From Azospirillum sp. 51_20 (lineage in GTDB: Bacteria > Pseudomonadota > Alphaproteobacteria > RF32 > CAG-239), in the NCBI GenBank assembly GCA_001917175.1, contig MNTV01000004.1, forward strand, positions 1 to 22,012: 22,012 nt of DNA, given 5' to 3'. Shown here one piece after another: positions 15,383 through 22,012 of the stretch; the first letter of the stretch is position 1, and the number at the start of each line of letters is the position of its first letter. Made by a program: the position numbers and the translations under genes. The notes beneath the pieces are model-generated. The model searched no databases. It was not told the origin of the DNA and saw only the letters and a program-made list of their open reading frames with translations.

Positions 15383-15431
15383 AAACGATTTTTGAGATGC
15401 ACGGGCTAAAGGCATGCCTTATGTATCGTTT
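15383..15431 (+). promoter_or_regulatory. Structured 5' leader of rpmI-rplT, possible L20 autoregulatory site
   Basis: AAACGAT (15383-15389) can pair with ATCGTTT (15425-15431), enclosing a 12-nt perfect palindrome AAGGCATGCCTT (15409-15420). bL20 is known in other bacteria to repress its own operon by binding the mRNA leader. Position and structure would allow this, but I cannot match the known L20-binding consensus by eye. Confidence 0.3.
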
Positions 15432-15466
15432 GTCAAAACCATCTAAGTCGTTAGAAAGGAAATAAA

Positions 15467-15664
15467 ATGCCCAAATTAAAAACCAAGAGCTCGGTTAAAA
15501 AACGCTTCGGCGTAACCGGCACCGGCAAGTTGAAGAGAAACTTCGCCAAAAAGAGACACTGTCTCTTCTGCAAAACCCAGAAGATGAAAAGACAAGCCAG
15601 AGGAACCACTTTGGTTGCCGAGTGCGACGTTCAGATCGTCAAACAGTTTTTACCGTATTTGTAG
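15467..15664 (+). CDS. rpmI: 50S ribosomal protein bL35
   Basis: 65 residues, standard length. MPKLKTKSSVKKRFGVTGTGKLKR is the typical N-terminus and QKMKRQARGTT the typical centre, followed by the C-terminal LPYL. It is part of the large ribosomal subunit. GAAAGGA lies about 8 nt before the ATG. rplT follows after 12 nt, the universal pairing. infC, which often precedes rpmI, is absent here; the operon starts with its own promoter. An unusual pair of cysteines (C32, C35) occupies a position normally held by basic or hydrophobic residues. Confidence 0.97.
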   Translation: MPKLKTKSSVKKRFGVTGTGKLKRNFAKKRHCLFCKTQKMKRQARGTTLVAECDVQIVKQFLPYL

Positions 15665-15676
15665 GAGGATGTATAG

Positions 15677-16033
15677 ATGTCTCGTGTTAAAAGAGGTGTA
15701 ACGGCCCGCGCCCGCCACAAAAAGATTTTCGCCATGGCGAAAGGCTACCGCGGTCGTTCCAAGAACGTATTCAGAGTAGCAGTTGAAAAGGTCGAAAAGG
15801 CTTTGCAATATGCCTACCGCGACAGAAGAGCGAAGAAGAGAAGCTTCCGCTCGCTGTGGATTCAAAGAATCGGCGCTGCCGCCAGACTCAATGAAATGAC
15901 ATACTCCCGATTTATGAACGGGCTCAACAAAGCAGGTATTGAGCTTGATCGTAAAGTACTGGCTGATATCGCATTAAAAGAGCCCGAGGCATTTGCCAAG
16001 TTAGTCGCTGAGGCTAAGGACGCTTTGAAGTAA
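15677..16033 (+). CDS. rplT: 50S ribosomal protein bL20
   Basis: 118 residues, standard length. The basic N-terminal extension SRVKRGVTARARHKKIFAMAKGYRGR reaches into 23S rRNA during early assembly of the large subunit. The globular C-terminal half includes LWIQRIGAAAR and YSRFMNGLNKAGIELDRKVLADIA, both conserved. AGGAGG lies 8-9 nt before the ATG. It is the second gene after rpmI and is followed by a strong intrinsic terminator just ahead of pheS. Confidence 0.98.
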   Translation: MSRVKRGVTARARHKKIFAMAKGYRGRSKNVFRVAVEKVEKALQYAYRDRRAKKRSFRSLWIQRIGAAARLNEMTYSRFMNGLNKAGIELDRKVLADIALKEPEAFAKLVAEAKDALK

Positions 16034-16059
16034 TTTTTATAATGCGAAAAAAATAAAGA

Positions 16060-16094
16060 AGAGTCTGTCTCGCGCAAACGGGCAGACTCTTTTT
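16060..16094 (+). terminator. Intrinsic terminator between rplT and pheS
   Basis: AGAGTCTGTCT (16060-16070) pairs with the arm ending at 16090, followed by TTTT and further Ts. An 8-bp perfect core extends through a G:U pair. It ends the ribosomal protein operon, but it lies only 20 nt before the pheS ATG with no visible promoter between. It could therefore act as an attenuator or partial terminator for pheST. Confidence 0.8.
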
Positions 16095-16114
16095 ATTTGT
16101 ATACGGGGAAAACA

Positions 16115-17218
16115 ATGGAAAATTTGCAAGATTTACAGGAAAAACTGCTGGCCGGCATCCGTTCGGCCGCCGGGCTGAAGGAACTGGACGAACTCCGGGT
16201 GGCCGCTCTCGGCAAAAAAGGCAGCATTACCGAAAAGATGAAAACGCTGGGCACCCTGCCGCCGGAAGAGAAAATCGCCGCCGGCAAGGCGCTGAACCTG
16301 CTGAAATCGGCAGTGGAAAACGCCGTCGAAAGCCGCAAAAGCGAACTGGAAACGATTGAACTGAACCGCCGTCTGGCCGGTGAGAGCATCGACGTTACTC
16401 TGCCGGTGCGGCCGGAAACCCAGGGACGGATTCATCCGGTGTCGAAAATTTACGAGGAAGTGGTTGCCATCTTCGGCGAGATGGGCTTTGAAGTTGCCGA
16501 AGGGCCGGACATTGAAGACCAGTTCCACAACTTCAACGCGCTTAACATGCCGGCCGACCACCCGGCGCGCCAGATGCAGGACACCTTCTACATTCCCAAC
16601 CCCGACAGCGCGGATTTTGACGACAGCTATGTCGTGCGCACCCATACTTCGCCGGTACAGATCCGCACCATGGAAAACAAAAAGCCGCCGATTCGCATTA
16701 TTGCCCCCGGCCGCACTTACCGCAGCGATTACGACGCCACCCATACGCCGATGTTTCATCAGGTGGAGGGGCTGGTCATTGACAAGACCACGACCATGGC
16801 GCATTTGAAAGGCTGCCTCTATGACTTTGTGCGCGCGTTTTTTGAAATTGACGACATCAAGGTGCGCTACCGTCCGTCCTATTTCCCCTTTACCGAACCT
16901 TCGGCGGAAATGGACATCGGCTGCAAAAAGAGCAAAGACGAGCTGAAAATCGGCGAGGGTGACGACTGGCTGGAAATTCTCGGCTGCGGCATGGTGCATC
17001 CGAAAGTGCTGGCTGCCGGCGGCATTGATCCCGACGAGTATCAGGGGTTTGCCTTCGGCGTCGGCATCGACCGTCTGGCCATGCTGAAATACGGCATTCC
17101 CGACCTGCGCACTTTCTTTGAATCTGATTTACGCTGGCTGAAGCACTACGGCTTCGTACCTTTGGACGAGTCTTCCATGACTGGCGGACTGAGCAACAAC
17201 GGAGGATTGGCACGATGA
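16115..17218 (+). CDS. pheS: Phenylalanyl-tRNA synthetase alpha subunit
   Basis: 367 residues. The catalytic subunit of the alpha2-beta2 enzyme that charges tRNA-Phe in the cytoplasm. An N-terminal coiled-coil arm (about 1-90) binds tRNA. The class II core follows: HPVSKIYEEVVAIFGEMGFEVAEGPDIE, RTHTSPVQIRTM (about 174-185), motif 2 GRTYRSDYDATHTPMFHQVEGL and motif 3 FGVGIDRLAMLKYGI (about 314-328). Start at 16115, with GGGGAA about 6 nt upstream; the frame is open to a TTG at 16097 inside the terminator's T tract, which is less likely. The last codons overlap pheT by 4 nt (ATGA), so translation is probably coupled. Confidence 0.97.
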   Translation: MENLQDLQEKLLAGIRSAAGLKELDELRVAALGKKGSITEKMKTLGTLPPEEKIAAGKALNLLKSAVENAVESRKSELETIELNRRLAGESIDVTLPVRPETQGRIHPVSKIYEEVVAIFGEMGFEVAEGPDIEDQFHNFNALNMPADHPARQMQDTFYIPNPDSADFDDSYVVRTHTSPVQIRTMENKKPPIRIIAPGRTYRSDYDATHTPMFHQVEGLVIDKTTTMAHLKGCLYDFVRAFFEIDDIKVRYRPSYFPFTEPSAEMDIGCKKSKDELKIGEGDDWLEILGCGMVHPKVLAAGGIDPDEYQGFAFGVGIDRLAMLKYGIPDLRTFFESDLRWLKHYGFVPLDESSMTGGLSNNGGLAR

Positions 17219-19602
17219 AATTTACGTTATCCTGGCTGAAAGAACATCTGGACACGACGGCGTCCGTGGATGAAATTGCCGAAACCCTGACCCGCATCGG
17301 GCTGGAAGTGGAAGAAGTGATTAACCCGGCGGCAAAGCTTGCGGGTTTTGTCACCGCCAAAGTGGAAGAATGCGAAATGCATCCGGATTCCGACCACCTG
17401 CACCTGCTGAAGGTCAATACCGGCAGCGAAACGCTGCAGGTTGTCTGCGGTGCGCCGAATGTCAAAAAGGGCACCGTCGGCATTTTTGCTCCGGTCGGCG
17501 TCGTTATTCCCTGCTATAACGAAAAACTGACGGTCGGCAAAATCCGCGGTGTTGAGAGCTTCGGCATGTTGTGCTCGGAAAAGGAACTGTGCATCGGCGA
17601 AGATCACGACGGCATTATTTCGCTGCCGGCCGATACCCCGGTCGGCAGGAAGGCGGCGGATGTGATGAACATTGATCCGGTATTCGAAATTTCGATTACG
17701 CCCAACCGGGCGGAATGCCTGGGCGTGCGCGGCGTTGCCCGCGACCTGGCGGCGGCCGGTCTGGGACGCCTGAAACCGCTTGAGGTAAAGAAAGTTCCGG
17801 GGCTTTTTGCCAACCCGGTCGAAATCAGGGTTGAAGACAAAGACGCCTGTCCGGTTTATACCGGCCGCTATATCAGGGGCGTGAACAACCGGGCGGAAAC
17901 CCCGAAATGGATGAAAGACCGGCTGGCGGCGATCGGGCTGCATTCCATTTCCCCGCTGGTGGACGTTACCAACTATGTCAACTTCGATCTGGCACGCCCG
18001 CTGCATGTTTTTGACGCCGACAAATTAAAAGGTTCCCTGACCATCAGAATGGCCGAAGAAGGAGAAAAATTCGTTTCGCTTGAGGGAAAAGAATATACGC
18101 TGGACAACAGAAGCCTCGGCATCTGCGACGATGAAGGCGTGCAGTGTCTGGGCGGCGTGATGGGCGGCGCGGCCAAAGGCTGCGGCGAAGATACCGTCAA
18201 CGTGCTGCTGGAAAGCGCCTATTTCAAACCCGGCTGCATTGCCCGCACCGGCCGTCATTTTCAGATTGAGTCCGATTCCCGTTATCGCTACGAGCGCTGG
18301 GTCGATCCCAATTCCAACGTTATGGGGTCGGATTATGCCACGGCGCTGATTTTGGACATCTGCGGCGGCGAGGCTTCGGAAATTACGGTCTGCGGTGAGG
18401 AAAACTATAAACCGGCGCCGGTATGCCTGCGGCCGGAGAGGGTGAAAACCTTGGCCGGACTGGATGTCTCGGAAGACGAAATTGTCAGAATTCTGACCGC
18501 GCTCGGCTTTGAAGTCAGCAGGGAAAACGGTTGTCTGAAAACCGTTTCCCCGACCTGGCGCGGCGATATCGAATGCGAGGCCGATCTGGTTGAAGAAGTG
18601 GTTCGCATGGCCGGGCTGGACAATATTCCGGCGCTGTCGATGCCGGCCGACGAATTTCCGAAGCAGACCCTGAACCCGGCTCAGCGCCGTGCGGTAACGG
18701 TTAAACACGAACTGGCTGCGCGCGGAATGTTTGAAACCGTAACCTGGAGCTTTACCGATTCCAAACTGGCGGGCTTCTTCCGCAAGTCCGGCGAAGCGGT
18801 AAAACTGACCAACCCGATAGCTGCCGAGCTGGACGAGATGCGTCCGTCGCTGCTGCCGAACCTGTTGCTCGGCGCCGGCAAAAACATTGCCCGCGGTGCC
18901 GGCAGCGTCAGCCTGTTTGAGGTCGGACCGGAATTTTTCGGTCGCAGACCCGGCGAACAAAAGCTGGCGGCGGCCGGCGTCCGCTGCGGCATGACGGCGA
19001 AAAAATACTGGCAGGGCGGCGAACGTGCTTATGACGTGTTTGATGCCAAAGCCGATGCGCTGGCGGCCATTGCCGCGGCCAACGGTCCCTGGGACAATGC
19101 GCAGGTAACGACCGATGCGCCGGCATATTACCATCCCGGCCGCAGCGGCGCGCTGCGTCTGGGCAAGAATGTGCTGGCTTATTTCGGCGAGCTGCATCCT
19201 TCGGTGCTGAAGGCTTTTGACATCAAGAGCCGGGCAGTGGCGTTCGAGGTTTATCTCGACAATATTCCGCTGCCCCGCGGCGGTGCCGGCAAATCGAAGA
19301 AAAAGCTGGAGCTTTCGCCGTTCCAGTCGGTGGACAAGGATTTGGCCTTTGTCGTCAGCAAAAACGTACCGGCGGCAAGCCTGATTGCCGCGGCAAAAAA
19401 CGCCGATAAGGAACATATTACCGATGTCCGCGTCTTTGACGTCTACGAAGGCGCCAACCTTCCGGAAGGCAAAAAGTCGATTGCTCTCGGCCTGACTTTC
19501 CAACCGAAAGAAAAGACATTTACCGACGAGGAAATCGACGCCCTGATGAAAAAGGTGATTACGGAAGTCGGTAAAAAGACCGACGGCGTTCTGCGCCGGT
19601 AA
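17215..19602 (+). CDS. pheT: Phenylalanyl-tRNA synthetase beta subunit
   Basis: 795 residues, full length for a bacterial PheT. Domains in order: an N-terminal segment MKFTLSWLKEHLD; an OB-fold tRNA-binding domain about 40-150 (FVTAKVEECEMHPDSDHLHLLKVN, VVCGAPNVKKG); the B3/B4 editing region about 210-385, which removes misactivated Tyr (ISPLVDVTNYVNFDLARPLHVFDADKL); B5 about 405-475; a catalytic-like core; and a C-terminal ferredoxin-fold anticodon-binding domain about 700-794 (SPFQSVDKDLAFVVSKNVPA). It starts inside the pheS stop (ATGA). An intrinsic terminator follows 22 nt downstream. Confidence 0.97.
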   Translation: MKFTLSWLKEHLDTTASVDEIAETLTRIGLEVEEVINPAAKLAGFVTAKVEECEMHPDSDHLHLLKVNTGSETLQVVCGAPNVKKGTVGIFAPVGVVIPCYNEKLTVGKIRGVESFGMLCSEKELCIGEDHDGIISLPADTPVGRKAADVMNIDPVFEISITPNRAECLGVRGVARDLAAAGLGRLKPLEVKKVPGLFANPVEIRVEDKDACPVYTGRYIRGVNNRAETPKWMKDRLAAIGLHSISPLVDVTNYVNFDLARPLHVFDADKLKGSLTIRMAEEGEKFVSLEGKEYTLDNRSLGICDDEGVQCLGGVMGGAAKGCGEDTVNVLLESAYFKPGCIARTGRHFQIESDSRYRYERWVDPNSNVMGSDYATALILDICGGEASEITVCGEENYKPAPVCLRPERVKTLAGLDVSEDEIVRILTALGFEVSRENGCLKTVSPTWRGDIECEADLVEEVVRMAGLDNIPALSMPADEFPKQTLNPAQRRAVTVKHELAARGMFETVTWSFTDSKLAGFFRKSGEAVKLTNPIAAELDEMRPSLLPNLLLGAGKNIARGAGSVSLFEVGPEFFGRRPGEQKLAAAGVRCGMTAKKYWQGGERAYDVFDAKADALAAIAAANGPWDNAQVTTDAPAYYHPGRSGALRLGKNVLAYFGELHPSVLKAFDIKSRAVAFEVYLDNIPLPRGGAGKSKKKLELSPFQSVDKDLAFVVSKNVPAASLIAAAKNADKEHITDVRVFDVYEGANLPEGKKSIALGLTFQPKEKTFTDEEIDALMKKVITEVGKKTDGVLRR

Positions 19603-19623
19603 AAAACGGACAGCCGAAACGTC

Positions 19624-19662
19624 AAAAAAACATCCCGGTGAATGCACGCGGGATGTTTTTTT
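19624..19662 (+). terminator. Intrinsic terminator of pheST
   Basis: CATCCCG (19631-19637) pairs with CGGGATG (19649-19655), with an inner GTG/CAC. A7 precedes and T7 follows the stem. It is a near-ideal rho-independent terminator on the plus strand and also symmetrical enough to work on the other. Confidence 0.85.
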
Positions 19663-20025
19663 GATTCAAACGCTTGCGTAAGCAGGCAGACATTGACATG
19701 CCGACCCGGCCGCAAGGCCTGCGATGCTTTGGTTTTTGGACGTTTAAAATAATGCCGCCGGTGTAAGCCGGCGGAAATTCATGGTCATACAGAACACCGT
19801 TGTTATGTCAGCGCAACAAAAAAAAGATCCTTTTTTTGTCACAGGAAATATCATATCAGAAAATTTATCAAAAGTCATCTAAATAGTTATTTTTGAACAA
19901 ATTTTTCGTCTTTGAAAAATACTGATAATAACCTTTTGTTTTAGTTCAAAAAAAGGATCGATAAAAAGAAGCGTTTTTGAGAATAACGGGAAAATTGGTC
20001 AGTAACTATTATAGAGGACAAGGAA
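19663..20025. other. Non-coding region upstream of the repeat-protein gene
   Basis: No gene seen. It holds a perfect 7-bp hairpin CCGCCGG/CCGGCGG (19755-19774), an A/T-tract palindrome centred on GATC (19816-19839), and a very AT-rich stretch from 19840 to 19980 that presumably contains the promoter of the next gene. I could not fix a -35/-10 pair with confidence. Confidence 0.5.
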
Positions 20026-22012
20026 ATGACGACAAACAGGACTATCGGGCTTTTCCTGCTGGCGACGACGTTTTTGAGTTCGCCGGCGGGCGCGGCAACA
20101 TTGACGCCGACGCTGGATACGATTAAGAGGGAAGCAGCGGATTTGAGCGGCAACTTCGTTTTAAGCGAACTGACGAGCGCTTTGCCGACCGGCGCGGTTG
20201 AAGTGAAGATCGGTGACAAAAGTTATTACTTTATGCCGTCAGGAGAAAACGCGGCATTGCTTGCGACGCTGGCGGGAACTCCGGCCGGCAGTCTGGTTGC
20301 AAGCGAAAACGGGATTTTTGAGCTGAACGGCCAGAAATACGGCTTTGACGTTGCGTCGATTCCCGACAGCGTGTTTGAATATGCGGAAAATTCGGTAAAG
20401 GATTATAATTTTATAGTCAAGGAAGCGGATGCGGAAGGCAACCTGACCACCAAACGTTACAAAATCAATCTCAAGCCGGACAATTTTTCTGCCTCAAAAA
20501 GCATCACATGGATGGAAGTCAGCAAAGATAAAAAAAGTGAAGCCGGCGTTATTGTTGCTGAACTTCCTAGAAAACAGAGTAAATATTTCCAATATACCTA
20601 TACCAAACCGGCAGATTATACAGAATCTAACACACGGATTAACGATACGCTCAGCGCAGATAGTGTCAATAAAGTTGTATTTAAAACATCAGACGGAAGC
20701 GCAATCTACAATACAAAAGATAATTCTTCAGTCAATATCACCGCTGACTTCATCGGTAATAGTGCTTCTCTAAGCAGTATGATTAGCAACAGAGGCTTCA
20801 TCGGTAACATCAGCGGCAACTTCATGGGTAATTTTGGCCAGGCGATTTATAATAGTAGCAATGGCACAGCTATTATCGGCGATATCACCGGCGATTTCAT
20901 AGGTAATTATGCTTCCGGTAAAGGCGGGGCGATTTTTAATAATTTAGGTACCATCGGCAACATCACCGGCAATTTCATCGGTAATTATGTTTTTAATGCC
21001 AATGCTATTGGCGGGGCGATTTATAACAGTGGCATTATCGGCGACATTACCGGTGATTTTATCGGTAATTATTCTTCCGATTCTGTTGGCGGGGCGATTT
21101 TTAATGACTATGATAGCTCCATTGGTAACATTATCGGTGACTTTATCGGCAATCATTCTAAGGCCTACGGCGGAGCGATTAATAATAGCGGAAGAACTGC
21201 CATAGGTAACATCACCGGTGACTTCATCGGCAATTATGCTTCCTATGATGTCGGTAGTGCCAACGGCGGAGCAATTGATAACATTGGCACCATCGGCAAC
21301 ATTACCGGCGATTTCATCGGTAATTATACTCTTGGTAGCTATAGCGTCCAAGGCGGGGCGATTTATAATAGTGGCACCATCGGCGACATCACCGGCGACT
21401 TTATCGGCAATTATGACACTAGTAGAGGTAGTGCCTATGGCGGGGCGATTTATAATGAAAATGCTACCATCGGCGACATCATCGGTGACTTCATCGGCAA
21501 TTATGCTTCTTCTTCTAATTATTCCGACTATGTCTATGGCGGAGCGATTTATAATGGTAGCAAAGACACAGCTATTATCGGTGATATCACTGGCGACTTC
21601 ATCGGTAACTACGCTTCTGTTTCCGCAGTTAATGGCATTGCCAAAGGCGGGGCGATTTATAATAGTAGCAATGGCACGGCTATTATCGGCGATATCACCG
21701 GCAACTTTCTAAGTAACTACGTACAATATTTAAGCAAATACTCTAAACTTACGCTGGGCGGCGCCGTTTATTCAAATGCAAATCTCTCGTTTACCGCCAA
21801 GGGGAAACAGCGTTTCTTCTCCGGCAATTATACAAATGACCAAACCCGCGGCAAAAACTACAACGCTTTGTTTGTTCAAAGTGTAACCGACTTAGCTTCC
21901 GCACCTGTCATCGCTTTTGACACTGCCGGCGGCGGTGCTTGGGTTATAAACGATAATATCGAAGGCGGAACGGATAATTTATTTTCCGTAGGCTATAAGA
22001 CTCAATACAACC
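20026..22012 (+). CDS. Secreted Pmp-like repeat protein, probable autotransporter, 3' partial
   Basis: The frame is open from the ATG to the window end: 662 residues seen, C-terminus missing. A signal peptide is clear (MTTNRTIGLFLLATTFLSSPAGAA, cut near residue 24). Residues 25-235 form a non-repetitive N-terminal domain. From F242 to about residue 615, units of 26-34 residues alternate FxxN (mostly DFIGN, 13 occurrences) with GGA(I/V) (10 occurrences), as in DITGDFIGNYAS and then GGAIYNSGTIG. The FxxN plus GGA(I/L/V) pairing is the hallmark of chlamydial polymorphic membrane proteins, which are autotransporters. The stretch FDTAGGGAWVINDNIEGG near the end marks the approach to a further domain. 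GAGG lies 8 nt before the ATG. An outer-membrane barrel beyond the window is expected but unseen. Confidence 0.85.
   Translation, partial: MTTNRTIGLFLLATTFLSSPAGAATLTPTLDTIKREAADLSGNFVLSELTSALPTGAVEVKIGDKSYYFMPSGENAALLATLAGTPAGSLVASENGIFELNGQKYGFDVASIPDSVFEYAENSVKDYNFIVKEADAEGNLTTKRYKINLKPDNFSASKSITWMEVSKDKKSEAGVIVAELPRKQSKYFQYTYTKPADYTESNTRINDTLSADSVNKVVFKTSDGSAIYNTKDNSSVNITADFIGNSASLSSMISNRGFIGNISGNFMGNFGQAIYNSSNGTAIIGDITGDFIGNYASGKGGAIFNNLGTIGNITGNFIGNYVFNANAIGGAIYNSGIIGDITGDFIGNYSSDSVGGAIFNDYDSSIGNIIGDFIGNHSKAYGGAINNSGRTAIGNITGDFIGNYASYDVGSANGGAIDNIGTIGNITGDFIGNYTLGSYSVQGGAIYNSGTIGDITGDFIGNYDTSRGSAYGGAIYNENATIGDIIGDFIGNYASSSNYSDYVYGGAIYNGSKDTAIIGDITGDFIGNYASVSAVNGIAKGGAIYNSSNGTAIIGDITGNFLSNYVQYLSKYSKLTLGGAVYSNANLSFTAKGKQRFFSGNYTNDQTRGKNYNALFVQSVTDLASAPVIAFDTAGGGAWVINDNIEGGTDNLFSVGYKTQYN
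20737..21730 (+). repeat. Tandem FxxN/GGAI coding repeats
   Basis: About 12 units of roughly 78-102 nt. Conserved DNA words are GGCGGGGCGATTTATAAT and ATCGGCGACATCACCGGCGA, with variable spacers between FIGNY and GGAI rich in Ser, Tyr, Ala and Asn. Two units share the longer variant reading SSNGTAIIGDITG (near 20855 and 21664). The near-identical DNA suggests expansion and contraction by recombination. Confidence 0.85.

Noticed and set aside
16034..16060. Phe-rich leader peptide (pheM-like) before pheS
   Set aside because: Only a four-codon ATG-CGA-AAA-AAA frame without Phe codons is present.
18025..19647. 540-residue minus-strand ORF opposite pheT
   Set aside because: Antisense to a certain essential gene; composition (Phe, Arg, Gln, His-rich) is that of a shadow frame in GC-rich third positions.

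Overview
This is a chromosomal segment from a Gram-negative bacterium, most likely an alphaproteobacterium. The grounds are an outer-membrane lipoprotein exporter (LolC/LolD), autotransporter-type surface proteins with Sec signal peptides, alphaproteobacterial-looking bL35 and bL20, and a perfect GAAC-N7-GAAC site, the alphaproteobacterial LexA box, in front of a translesion polymerase. The two large repetitive surface proteins would suit a host-associated lifestyle, but that is inference.

Layout. 1-382: a non-coding stretch with a truncated tRNA-like 5' half and a strong hairpin on the left, and the SOS-type promoter on the right. 383-1540 (+): UmuC-like Y-family polymerase. 1547-2424 (-): ogt, overlapped by a small five-helix membrane protein. 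2564-4114 (+): two-gene operon of a GT2 glycosyltransferase and a histidine phosphatase. 4189-4814 (-): two-gene operon of unknown small proteins with a very good promoter. 4860-5906: about 1 kb without a convincing gene, holding imperfect direct repeats, two terminator-like hairpins and a possible 19-residue ORF. 5907-13154 (-): a 2092-residue autotransporter, then a secreted EF-hand protein 42 nt downstream, then a small heat-shock protein. 13289-15254 (-): lolC and lolD, overlapping. 15351-19662 (+): rpmI-rplT, a terminator, then pheS-pheT overlapping by 4 nt. 19663-20025: non-coding leader region. 20026 to the window end (+): a second large secreted repeat protein, cut off by the window edge.

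How the genes relate. The polymerase and Ogt are both DNA-damage functions; only the polymerase carries an obvious LexA operator. LolCD supplies lipoprotein release to the outer membrane. rpmI, rplT and pheST are core translation genes in a common bacterial neighbourhood. The accessory interest lies in the surface proteins. One puts ankyrin-like repeats, a hydrophobic segment and a Gly8 linker in front of a 22-residue-rung beta-helix. The other carries paired FxxN and GGA(I/V) motifs in the style of chlamydial polymorphic membrane proteins. The Ca-binding EF-hand protein directly downstream of the first is a candidate partner.
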